Assembly (NCBI GenBank): GCA_964492425.1
Contig: CAZBKB010000004.1
Location: forward strand, 1 to 64,000
DNA length: 64,000 nt
Direction: 5' to 3'
Source of the DNA: LBZV01 sp000993855
Lineage (GTDB): Bacteria > Patescibacteriota > Microgenomatia > Curtissbacterales > GWA2-41-24
Positions within the stretch are counted from its first letter, which is position 1, and each line of letters opens with the position of its first letter. Under the pieces are notes generated by a model, which was given only the letters and a program-made list of their open reading frames with translations, made no database searches and was not told the origin of the DNA. The position numbers and the translations under genes were made by a program. This document shows positions 36,643 through 43,764 of the stretch, piece after piece.

Positions 36643-37542
36643 TTCTCCTTTTTTTTGGGCAAGTATTATTTCAATACCATTCTCCCAAGATGTTGGCATA
36701 AATCCTAACTTCGGTAATTTTTCAACTTTTAAGCCTCCTATTAAGGGTCGGGGTGTGGAATTTTCTCTTTTAAGGATTTCTGCAAGAGAAGCATTCGTCA
36801 ATTTTTTGGGATTTTTACCAAATTTCTTTAATAATTGCTTAGCAAAAACATATGGGGAACAACTTTTTAAACTGGCTAAATGGTATATCCCTTTGTTATC
36901 TGTTTTCAATAAAGTTTGAATAGCTGGAGCAAGATCATCTATAAATGTTGGAGTTGTCAATTGATCAAAAAATAGTGGGTATAAGTTATTTTGCTCATAT
37001 TTTTCTAATATGCTTCGTACAAAATCTTTTTTATATTTAAATTTTGATCGATACGGGTAGGTTATTCTTAAAATTATGTAATCATCTATTGTTGTAGCTT
37101 CGTCTTCAGAAATTTTTTTCGTTAAACCATACCAGCTAATTTTTTTTTCATCTTGATTGAATGCCTCAGTTTCAGGATATGGCCCGTTTTGCCCATCAAA
37201 TACAAAGTCTGTTGAGATCAGGAGTAGTTTTCGCTTACTATGTCTGCAAGCATCGACTACGTTTTTCGTACCTTTTACATTTATTTCCCATACAATTCCA
37301 TGTTTATCGCCTCTTTGTTTTTCTGCCTCATCAACGTCTGTGTAAGCAGAAAAAAGTATTACAGTTGAAAATTGATGTTGTTGAAAAAAAGTTTTTACCG
37401 AATTGTTATTTGTTATATCTACTGAAATTTTCCCGTCTAAGTCTGCTTTTATTAACTTGAAATCGTTTTGAAGTTCACAAAAACGGGAACCCACCATGGA
37501 GCTTGCACCAATTACAGCTACTTTTTGTTGATTAGTTGCCAA
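36634..37542 (-). CDS. rmlD: dTDP-4-dehydrorhamnose reductase-like SDR
   Basis: This 302-residue protein belongs to the RmlD branch of the SDRs: VAVIGASSMVGSRF, VDITNNNSVKTFF, ILFSAYTDVDEAEK, then the active-site LLISTDFVFDGQNGPY and a WYGLTKKISE motif with the Tyr and Lys. RmlD makes dTDP-L-rhamnose from the 4-keto intermediate. The N-terminal glycine motif is GASSMVG rather than the usual GxxGxxG, so cofactor binding may differ slightly. The start is TTG and overlaps the rmlC-like gene by 11 bases, which supports assignment to the rml pathway. Confidence 0.8.
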   Translation of the reverse strand: MATNQQKVAVIGASSMVGSRFCELQNDFKLIKADLDGKISVDITNNNSVKTFFQQHQFSTVILFSAYTDVDEAEKQRGDKHGIVWEINVKGTKNVVDACRHSKRKLLLISTDFVFDGQNGPYPETEAFNQDEKKISWYGLTKKISEDEATTIDDYIILRITYPYRSKFKYKKDFVRSILEKYEQNNLYPLFFDQLTTPTFIDDLAPAIQTLLKTDNKGIYHLASLKSCSPYVFAKQLLKKFGKNPKKLTNASLAEILKRENSTPRPLIGGLKVEKLPKLGFMPTSWENGIEIILAQKKGELI

Positions 37543-38053
37543 AGTCTTCCCTTACCTTATTCCAGTTAAGCTCATTATCATGATTTACTCGGCCTTCATC
37601 GTGTGGGTTGTAAAGCTTTGTTGGAAAATTCGCAAGCATCGCGGGTGTTTTTGAAATTACCACAAAGCCATGATATGTCTCTTCGGGAATAATAACCATG
37701 TACATTTCGTCTTCATTTTCCGGACCCATTGTGAACAAATTTAATTTGCTTTTAGTAACAGAGCCTTCTCGAGGGTCAAAAACAGCAGTTACAATTCTGC
37801 CAGACACACAGATAAATCTGTCTTTTTGATACCTGTGCACATGCCACTTGTTTTCATCTCGTGCTACAGATGGAGGTGTTTGCGAAATATATTGCATCTT
37901 GAAGGGCATTTCGGAAGTTAAAACGTCTTTCCAATCTTCTCGCAAGGTTTCAACCAATGTGCCTGTCGGATCTTTATGAAGAGTAAGTTTTCTTAAAATG
38001 ACACCTTCTATTAACTGTTCAGTGCTTTTTAGATTAAAATAGCTGTAATTCAT
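37532..38053 (-). CDS. rmlC: dTDP-4-dehydrorhamnose 3,5-epimerase-like cupin
   Basis: This 173-residue cupin is placed between the rmlB and rmlD genes. It contains GVILRKLTLHKDPTGTLVET, WHVHRYQKDRFICVSGRI and a late IIPEETYHGFVVIS segment. The HxxxxDRFxxVxG and PxxxxHGF motifs match the RmlC fold, which epimerises the C3 and C5 centres of the dTDP-4-keto sugar. The QxH motif of classical RmlC is replaced by a WHVHRYQ variant, so the exact product is less certain than for rmlA and rmlB. It shares one base with the rmlB stop. Confidence 0.8.
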   Translation of the reverse strand: MNYSYFNLKSTEQLIEGVILRKLTLHKDPTGTLVETLREDWKDVLTSEMPFKMQYISQTPPSVARDENKWHVHRYQKDRFICVSGRIVTAVFDPREGSVTKSKLNLFTMGPENEDEMYMVIIPEETYHGFVVISKTPAMLANFPTKLYNPHDEGRVNHDNELNWNKVREDFGN

Positions 38054-39063
38054 TATTTTCTTATATATTGTTTGTCGTAATAATCATTAAAGGCTTTGTT
38101 TTTAAGTTCTTTCCACCAAGATTTATTATTCTGATACCAGCTGATTGTTAATTTAAGAGCCTCGTCAAAGGAAAAGTTTGATTCCCAATTTAACTCTTTC
38201 TTAATTTTAGCAGCATTTATTGCATATCTCCTATCGTGGCCTGGCCTGTCGCGTACGTATTCAATCTTTGTTTCGGGCAGTTTCATAATTTTCAAAATTC
38301 TTTTAATAACGCTAATATTGGGAATATCATTATTTACTCCCACACAATAAGTTTCACCGACCTTGCCTTTTTGGATTATTGCATCAATTGAGGATGCGTG
38401 ATCCTCGACATACAACCAGTCGCGTACATAAAGACCATCTCCGTAAACTGGAACATTTTTGCCTTCAATCAAGTTCGTAATGGTAAGGGAGATTAATTTT
38501 TCCGGATACTGATATGGGCCAAAGTTGTTAGAACAATTGCTTATGGTGATCGGCAGTCCATATGTTTCAAAATAAGCTCTGACTAAATGATCTGATGCAG
38601 CTTTTGTTGCAGAATAAGGGCTATTTGGCTGGTATTTTGTTGTTTCGTCGAATTTTTCCTTTGAAGTGAGCGCTAATGCACCGAATACTTCGTCTGTAGA
38701 GACATGGTGAAACCTTCTTATTTTCTCTTTACGCGCCGCATCTAGAAGAATTTGTGTTCCCAAAACGTTGGTTAATACAAATGGTGCCGGATCTAGAATC
38801 GACCGATCAACATGCGATTCTGCGGCAAAATTTACAAGAACATCAACACCACGAATCACCTCACTTACGTCATGTATATTGGCAATATCCCCTTCTTTAA
38901 ATTTGTAACCGGGTAAATTTTCTACATCTTTTAAACTATCGAGATTGCCAGCATAAGTTAATTTATCAAAATTGATAATTTCATCACTGGGGTATTTTTT
39001 TAACCAGTAGCGAATAAAATTGGAGCCAATAAAACCTGCTCCTCCAGTTATTAGTAGTTTCAT
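38053..39063 (-). CDS. rmlB: dTDP-glucose 4,6-dehydratase
   Basis: This 336-residue extended SDR converts dTDP-glucose to dTDP-4-keto-6-deoxyglucose. It has LLITGGAGFIGSNFI, NFAAESHVDRSI, the active-site HHVSTDEVFGAL with Asp-Glu, SPYSATKAASDHLV and NCSNNFGPYQ, all characteristic of RmlB. I place the start at ATG 39063, which overlaps the rmlA stop codon by one base (TAATG) and puts the Rossmann motif at residue 2. A longer frame opening at 39114 would add 17 unrelated residues and is rejected. Confidence 0.93.
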   Translation of the reverse strand: MKLLITGGAGFIGSNFIRYWLKKYPSDEIINFDKLTYAGNLDSLKDVENLPGYKFKEGDIANIHDVSEVIRGVDVLVNFAAESHVDRSILDPAPFVLTNVLGTQILLDAARKEKIRRFHHVSTDEVFGALALTSKEKFDETTKYQPNSPYSATKAASDHLVRAYFETYGLPITISNCSNNFGPYQYPEKLISLTITNLIEGKNVPVYGDGLYVRDWLYVEDHASSIDAIIQKGKVGETYCVGVNNDIPNISVIKRILKIMKLPETKIEYVRDRPGHDRRYAINAAKIKKELNWESNFSFDEALKLTISWYQNNKSWWKELKNKAFNDYYDKQYIRK

Positions 39064-39815
39064 TAAAATGTAGTGAGTTCTTTTTCTCTGTCCCCCAAAA
39101 GTTTGCGAGCCCAAAACACATTTGAACGGTATAGGCTTTCGAAAGTTCCCGCATCAGACCAGAACCCTGAAAGGTTTGCCCATCTTAGTTTACCTTCATT
39201 TATGTATAGATTATTGACATCGGTTATCTCTAGTTGTCCTCTGGTTGAAGGTTCAATTTTTGAACAATAAGAAAATACTTTATTGTCATAAATATATACA
39301 CCGGTTACTGCTAAATTACTTTTAGGCTTACTCGGTTTTTCTTCAATACCCACAACTTTTGTATTATCTACATGATCAAGTTCGGCAATCCCAAACCTTT
39401 GAGGATCATCTACCTCTTTCAAAAAAATTACCGCTCCGTCTTTGAAATTTTTCACTTCTTGAGATATATCGGTATCAGTACAATTATCCCCCAATATGAC
39501 AGTTATGGGTTTTTCGTCTGCAAAGCTTTTGGCAAGTTTCAGCGCATCTGCAATTCCCCCATCACCTAAGTTTTGGTAAGCATACTCAATGTGTTTTATA
39601 CCAAAGTCTGTACCATTTTGAAGAACTCTTATAAAGTCGCCAGCGTGTGGACCTCCGACTACTATTAAGATTTCGTAAATCCCAGCCTTCGTCAAGGTTT
39701 GGATTGGGTAATATATCATTGGTTTGTCATATACGGGCAGGAGATGTTTGTTTGTTGCGTAGGTTAAGGGGTAAAGGCGGGTACCTAAACCGCCTGCTAG
39801 AATTACGCCTTTCAT
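39063..39815 (-). CDS. rmlA: Glucose-1-phosphate thymidylyltransferase
   Basis: This 250-residue nucleotidyltransferase makes dTDP-glucose. It has the pyrophosphorylase motif GVILAGGLGTRLYPLT, NKHLLPVYDKPMIYYP, the metal-binding ILGDNC, the sugar-site EEKPSKPKS and a late FWSDAGTF segment. It is shorter than the classical 290-residue RmlA and lacks the C-terminal dimer-regulatory extension, like many archaeal and CPR versions, so feedback control may differ. It is the first gene of the rmlABCD set, with a TATAAT element close to its ATG. Confidence 0.93.
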   Translation of the reverse strand: MKGVILAGGLGTRLYPLTYATNKHLLPVYDKPMIYYPIQTLTKAGIYEILIVVGGPHAGDFIRVLQNGTDFGIKHIEYAYQNLGDGGIADALKLAKSFADEKPITVILGDNCTDTDISQEVKNFKDGAVIFLKEVDDPQRFGIAELDHVDNTKVVGIEEKPSKPKSNLAVTGVYIYDNKVFSYCSKIEPSTRGQLEITDVNNLYINEGKLRWANLSGFWSDAGTFESLYRSNVFWARKLLGDREKELTTF

Positions 39816-39826
39816 GATTTACAACA

Positions 39827-39832
39827 ATTATA
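39827..39832 (-). promoter_or_regulatory. Possible -10 element for rmlA
   Basis: TATAAT on the minus strand ends 11 bases before the ATG at 39815, predicting a leader of only about 5 bases. No convincing -35 box is seen 16-18 bases upstream. Confidence 0.4.
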
Positions 39833-39859
39833 ATATATGATGCTTGTGTTGAGAAAGGT

Positions 39860-40909
39860 TTAAGGGTCAAGCTCACAATTGTTTTCGGATTCTGCCTCGC
39901 ATTGATCAGTTCCACCATCACCATTGGCTGAATCCCCAAAACCTGTTCCACCAATCAAAATATCGTTTTGTCCCCCACCCTTAAGACTATCGTTACCGTC
40001 GTCTCCAAAAATTTCGTCTTCTCCTCCATCACCTTTTAGAAAATCATGACTTTCATTTCCGTGGATTTTGTCATTGTGACCGCCACCCTCAATGTGATCA
40101 CCGCCGGCTCCGCCAAAGATAGTGTCTTGACCACTGTCGCCTCTGATATTATCCCCACTCTCTTGTCCTAGGATTACGTCGCTGCCTTCCCCGCCTTTTA
40201 TAGAATCGCCTCCGGGGCCACCCAGGATACAGTCGTCCCCACCTTTACCGTCAATCGAATCACCACCCTCAAAACCCAGAATTAGATCATTGCCAGATGT
40301 TCCTTTTAACCGGTCTCCTATTGAGGTTCCAAAAATTGGGCTATTTGAGAACCCGATTTGTTCACATTCGTCTGGAAGGTCGATAGAGATTCCGATAATG
40401 ATATCAAAAATCACCTGGGTATTTTGAAAATCATTTCCTGCTTCTTCTTTAAAAATTGCTTTAAATGTGTAAGTTATAGAAGTCGCCGGGTTAATGTCTG
40501 AGAGAAAAATCCCGTTTATCGGATTACCTTCCGTAAAGAAATCCGCAAGAGTTTTAGGACCTGACGAACTTGTGCCACCATAAATATCAGTTCCACTTTC
40601 GGTGATTACAAAATCAAACGCTTGCGACAAATTAGCACTGTCATTAACTGACGATGACCTAACACCAACCGGACGGATTCCTGAACCGTTGTTTGTAACG
40701 TTAACATCGTGGCTTACCGATTGCCCAGGTACCATACCGGTAACGGTAAAAATCGGGTTGCCTTCCGGTACACCCCAATCTACTGATAAATCACCAACTG
40801 CGTATACTGTAGAGCTGTCAAGTAATTGAGACGTGAATAAATTGACCGCAAACACGATTGCCAAAACTGAAATTGCTATTTTTATTAATCTTGATTTAAG
40901 TTTTTTCAT
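39860..40909 (-). CDS. Secreted RTX-type calcium-binding repeat protein
   Basis: This protein of about 349 residues starts at ATG 40909 (an upstream GTG would add four residues). It has a Sec signal peptide (KKLKSRLIKIAISVLAIVFA, cleavage likely after VYA). A beta-rich domain follows, beginning GDLSVDWGVPEGNPIF and running to about residue 180, and then some eight glycine/aspartate-rich nonapeptide repeats of the GGxGxDxIxG type to the end (for example GNDLILGFEGGDSIDG and GQDTIFGGAGGDHIEGG). Such RTX repeats form a calcium-binding beta-roll. The C-terminus closes with a Cys pair. It is encoded one base after the SipW fusion and is probably a surface adhesin or structural protein. No type I secretion genes are in the window. 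Confidence 0.8.
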   Translation of the reverse strand: MKKLKSRLIKIAISVLAIVFAVNLFTSQLLDSSTVYAVGDLSVDWGVPEGNPIFTVTGMVPGQSVSHDVNVTNNGSGIRPVGVRSSSVNDSANLSQAFDFVITESGTDIYGGTSSSGPKTLADFFTEGNPINGIFLSDINPATSITYTFKAIFKEEAGNDFQNTQVIFDIIIGISIDLPDECEQIGFSNSPIFGTSIGDRLKGTSGNDLILGFEGGDSIDGKGGDDCILGGPGGDSIKGGEGSDVILGQESGDNIRGDSGQDTIFGGAGGDHIEGGGHNDKIHGNESHDFLKGDGGEDEIFGDDGNDSLKGGGQNDILIGGTGFGDSANGDGGTDQCEAESENNCELDP

Positions 40910-40910
40910 G

Positions 40911-42212
40911 TTATGGTGCACTGTTTACCGCCTTCGGGGTCGCTGATTCTCCAGCGCCTACATCAATATTCGTTTGCGTGGTAGCTGTGTGCCAATTTGT
41001 TGAAACTGTACCGTCACCCGGAACAGAATTTCTCTCCATAGATTTTTTGGGTGTCTGGCCAGGGGGATCGTCACCAAAAAACCAAGCACCGTTGATATTT
41101 GCAATATCAATTGTATTTCCTAAATTATTCTTTAGGGTTAATTGCTCTCCATTATTTTGGAGGCTAACACCGCTTGTTTGAAAGTCTGGTGTTACGCTTA
41201 TAATAGATGTGGATTCAATATCATTACTAATCAGAAATAAACCATTTGCAGAAATAATATGACCTAAAGGGATAGTTATAATCCTTGCCGGTCCACTGCC
41301 TTCACCTAGGTTTTCTACAACCCAACTCGAAAGATCGATTGCATTGCCAGTCATATTTCTTAATTCAATCCACTCGTCTGCACTGTTTCCTTGAGAGCCG
41401 GCCCACATAATTTCATTTATGACAACAGACCTTACCTGGACAACCGGTGAGGGGCTTGGAGAAGGGCTTGGGGTAGGCGTTGGTGTTGGGGAAGAGAAAA
41501 TTTGTGCCGTTATAAAAGTGTTAGTGAGAGAAGATGCAGAGTCCGAAAAAAATGCGTAGGAATTATGGAAAAACATTATTCCTAAAACAAATGGGAACAG
41601 GACTCGAAGGCTAATGGGGCCTAGCAAAGCTCCTTTTTCTACTTCGAATTGGGGATCTTCCAAAAGCATTCTTCTGGCCCTCATAATTTTAATTATTTCT
41701 TTAACGAGGTTGATAGATTCTATGCCAATTACTAAAAGTGCCGGGATTAAAACCAAAAGTGCAAAACCTTGTTTGGTTTTTGCAAACGCAAAAAGTTCGC
41801 CAGCTTTGGGTATCGTTAATACGGATTTTCCAATGATTAAATCTTCACTAACAAGTTGAGTATCTGGTGAATTATTAGCGTCTCCTTGGGTTTGATATAA
41901 GATTTTGCTATTTGTGACTCGCTTTGAAACAACCCTGTGGGTTGTAACAACATTTGCATTTTTGTCACCTTTAAACGCAATTATATCCCCTTCCTTATAT
42001 TTGCCAATATCTTTTGGGAGGGGGCTATTTATCCCTTTTGCAAGATTGACAACGATTAAGTCTCCAGCTTTAACTGTTGGTTCCATAGAACCTGAGCGAA
42101 CAATTAGTGCTTTGTTGCCAAAAATAGGTATGGCGACGTAAGTTAATATTGCCGCGATGATAACTAATAAAGTAACCAGCGTATAATTTACAAACTTAAA
42201 AAAAGTTTTCAT
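40911..42212 (-). CDS. SipW-like signal peptidase I fused to a TasA-like signal and a lamin-tail domain
   Basis: This 433-residue protein starts at ATG 42212. Residues 1-135 form an S26B/SipW-type signal peptidase: an N-terminal helix, IVRSGSMEPTVKAGDLIVV with nucleophile Ser42, and VTTHRVV with His92. This Ser-His pair is characteristic of SipW and ER-type enzymes rather than the Ser-Lys type. A helix at about 150-172 is followed by residues 204-236, which contain AFFSDSASSLTNTF and look like a SipW-substrate signal. Then come a Pro/Ser/Thr linker (TPTPSPSP) and a lamin-tail domain (VINEIMWAGS, DEWIELRN). The fused domain may be released by its own peptidase. The preceding TasA-like gene carries the same AFFSD motif. 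Confidence 0.82.
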   Translation of the reverse strand: MKTFFKFVNYTLVTLLVIIAAILTYVAIPIFGNKALIVRSGSMEPTVKAGDLIVVNLAKGINSPLPKDIGKYKEGDIIAFKGDKNANVVTTHRVVSKRVTNSKILYQTQGDANNSPDTQLVSEDLIIGKSVLTIPKAGELFAFAKTKQGFALLVLIPALLVIGIESINLVKEIIKIMRARRMLLEDPQFEVEKGALLGPISLRVLFPFVLGIMFFHNSYAFFSDSASSLTNTFITAQIFSSPTPTPTPSPSPSPSPVVQVRSVVINEIMWAGSQGNSADEWIELRNMTGNAIDLSSWVVENLGEGSGPARIITIPLGHIISANGLFLISNDIESTSIISVTPDFQTSGVSLQNNGEQLTLKNNLGNTIDIANINGAWFFGDDPPGQTPKKSMERNSVPGDGTVSTNWHTATTQTNIDVGAGESATPKAVNSAP

Positions 42213-42242
42213 TTTCACAAATATCTGATATAAATCTTGATT

Positions 42243-42320
42243 GCAGTTGGGCGGGAAGCGAATTAGGACAGGAGCAACCCGCCCAGTCTGCATCTATTTA
42301 CGATTTAAAGAGCCTGTCCT
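42243..42320 (-). promoter_or_regulatory. Potential pseudoknot in the mRNA between the TasA-like and SipW genes
   Basis: In the 126-base spacer, GGGCGGG (42249-42255) and CCCGCCC (42278-42284), extended by GCAG/CTGC on the outside, can form a stable hairpin. Its 22-base loop holds AGGACAGG (42265-42272), which is complementary to CCTGTCCT (42313-42320), upstream in the transcript. Together these could form an H-type pseudoknot about 30 bases before the SipW start. There is no U-run, so it is not a simple terminator. Function is inferred only. Confidence 0.45.
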
Positions 42321-42338
42321 TCTCTATGATCACCCCTC

Positions 42339-42962
42339 TTATGGGGTTTGCGTGCCAGTGAATACGCCGTCAAACTTGACGCTTGAGTTTGCGTACGTAT
42401 TATCCAAAGAACTCGGTAACGCAACATGCGCGGTGCATTCTGCTTCGTCAGGACCCGAACCATCTTCATCACCATCATCTGGCGCTAATGAGCCAAGAAC
42501 ACCTGATCCGGCATCCCAAGCATTTATAGAAGATGGACCACTTGTTGGAAAGGTCGTATCTAAAGTACCGTCATCATCAGAGTCGGTTCTGCATGTAAAA
42601 GCTACCGTCATTTGATTAGCTATGTCCGCATTTTCAATTGTCACAACATTATCAAATTCCGCAGTAAGATCTAAACCGATTAATGCTGAGCTGTTGTTTT
42701 TCAGCCAGAAAACATAATCTTTTTCAAATCCTGGGAATAAACCTGTTTCGTTTATTGCTGGTGCTGAAATATCATTTGCATAAGTCCCTGGAGATTCTTC
42801 ATCAGGTGCTATTTGCAGATCAGCGCTTCCAGTCGAGAAAGTATTTTCTTCACTTGTTGACGTATCGCTGAAAAAAGCAAAAGTTGCACCAACTATCAGA
42901 GCGGCTGCCGCAGCAATTGACGCAATTGAAAGTGCGATGCGAGAATTTAATGGAAAACCCAT
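42339..42962 (-). CDS. TasA/camelysin-like exported protein (SipW-type substrate)
   Basis: This 207-residue protein has a SipW-type signal: a hydrophobic stretch ALSIASIAAAAALIVGATFA followed by FFSDTSTSEENTFSTG, the motif found at the mature start of TasA, CalY and camelysin. The mature part is acidic and beta-rich, has Cys residues and resembles the TasA fold in pattern (LFPGFEKDYVFWLKNNSS). TasA relatives form extracellular fibres, so this could be a surface fibre or matrix protein. It has the best ribosome binding site in the window, suggesting high expression. The SipW-like peptidase gene follows after a structured 126-base spacer. Confidence 0.78.
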   Translation of the reverse strand: MGFPLNSRIALSIASIAAAAALIVGATFAFFSDTSTSEENTFSTGSADLQIAPDEESPGTYANDISAPAINETGLFPGFEKDYVFWLKNNSSALIGLDLTAEFDNVVTIENADIANQMTVAFTCRTDSDDDGTLDTTFPTSGPSSINAWDAGSGVLGSLAPDDGDEDGSGPDEAECTAHVALPSSLDNTYANSSVKFDGVFTGTQTP

Positions 42963-42969
42963 ATAACTG

Positions 42970-42977
42970 CCTCCTTT
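42970..42977 (-). promoter_or_regulatory. Near-perfect ribosome binding site of the TasA-like gene
   Basis: AAAGGAGG on the minus strand lies 7 bases before the ATG at 42962. This is among the few consensus Shine-Dalgarno sites in the window and points to strong translation. Confidence 0.8.
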
Positions 42978-43035
42978 CTATATAAATTTTGCGCACTGTC
43001 AGATTTCTTTGGGAAAAGATGTAGACAAGATTGTA

Positions 43036-43192
43036 TTTGTCCTAATTCGTTTAAGGTCTCCTTCGCAAAAGCTTCGGACGACCAGGCAGTTTTTTTCGGC
43101 ATTGATTATCTGGCGAAGTGTTTTTTAAGCAGGCCAAAAATCTATGCAAGCTTATTAAAAATATTTATGAACATTAAGTCAATTAGGACAAA
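43036..43192. repeat. 12-bp inverted repeat pair, TTTGTCCTAATT
   Basis: TTTGTCCTAATT at 43036-43047 recurs inverted as AATTAGGACAAA at 43181-43192. A third partial copy, AATTAGGACA, is at 42261-42270 in the loop of the SipW leader hairpin. The shared core TGTCCTAATT therefore flanks the TasA-like gene on both sides. It could be an operator or a relic of an insertion. Confidence 0.5.
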
Positions 43193-43233
43193 GTGGGTAG
43201 AAAAGAGATCAGAAAGGTTTAATGAAATCAGCG

Positions 43234-43653
43234 CTAACGTTGGATAATCTTTCTCATTCTAGGGGTAGTGACAACTTTTTTACAAGAGTGTAAATTTGAG
43301 TCAGGTTTTTTGTGAATAAAGCGGGCTTCTTCTATTTTCTCCTCGAACTTGTATCTAATACGAAGAACGTCATCGTCCATAAATGGGATTGGTTTCGTAG
43401 GGTCTATAAGGGCAGGCCTTGCGACTAAATCACCAGTACTTGGATCTTCACCGCAAATACCAATATCAAGAACATGTGAAACATCACCTTCGATTTCGAC
43501 CCGACCAGCGGAGTCTGCAGCATTACATAAGACAATGACAGCAAGGTCTTCGTTTAGGAAAAACCTCCCTGAGCCGGCCTCGGGTATTTCAAGCGTTTCT
43601 ATGTGAATTGCTTTTTGTGATTCTCCGAAACAAAATATTCTTTGTTCAACCAT
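43234..43653 (-). CDS. Hypothetical protein
   Basis: This acidic protein of about 139 residues has no family I can name. I place its start at ATG 43653 (MVEQRIFCFGESQ), preceded by AAAGG at suitable spacing; a longer frame opening at 43701 is possible. It contains IHIETLEIPEAGSGRFF, a hydrophobic beta strand LAVIVLCNA, and a basic C-terminus (TTPRMRKIIQR). There is no signal peptide or membrane segment. It lies alone between the galE terminator and the gap upstream of the TasA-like gene. Confidence 0.55.
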   Translation of the reverse strand: MVEQRIFCFGESQKAIHIETLEIPEAGSGRFFLNEDLAVIVLCNAADSAGRVEIEGDVSHVLDIGICGEDPSTGDLVARPALIDPTKPIPFMDDDVLRIRYKFEEKIEEARFIHKKPDSNLHSCKKVVTTPRMRKIIQR

Positions 43654-43701
43654 TAAAACCTTTAAAAAAGTATGCACTAGTTCGCCACATATGCATACCA
43701 A

Positions 43702-43728
43702 TTAAAAACTGCCCCACTTGGCGCAGTT
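43702..43728 (-). terminator. Rho-independent terminator after the galE-like gene
   Basis: On the minus strand AACTGC and GCAGTT (43728-43723 and 43712-43707) form a 6-bp stem with a 10-base loop, followed by a run of five Ts. It lies about 36 bases after the galE-like stop codon. The element may also work on the plus strand. Confidence 0.55.
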
Positions 43729-43764
43729 ATTTTCTGTAATTATAAATAGATACTAGTTTATTTA

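Larger units (their letters stand above)
42963..43233. other. 271-base gene-free region upstream of the TasA-like gene
   Basis: No ORF is supportable here. It holds the ribosome binding site, a 12-base inverted repeat pair (43036-43047 and 43181-43192), and an imperfect hairpin around 43055-43082 followed on the plus strand by a T-run. No clear promoter for 42962 with correct spacing was found. Confidence 0.5.

Noticed and set aside
39064..39114. Upstream extension of rmlB by 17 codons
   Set aside because: The ATG at 39063 overlaps the rmlA stop and begins directly with the Rossmann motif; the extension has no family-like sequence and overlaps rmlA.
39900..40330. Possible CRISPR-like or minisatellite periodicity
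   Set aside because: The periodicity is at the protein level, from RTX nonapeptides; there are no identical repeats with unique spacers.
41440..41500. Short tandem DNA repeat in the SipW fusion
   Set aside because: It is the codon pattern of the TPTPSPSP linker, not a separate repeat element.
42333..42346. CCCC/GGGG hairpin over the TasA-like stop codon
   Set aside because: Only four base pairs and no U-run; not a convincing terminator.
43055..43100. Hairpin followed by a T-run on the plus strand
   Set aside because: The stem is imperfect, six bases separate it from the T-run, and no plus-strand gene ends nearby.
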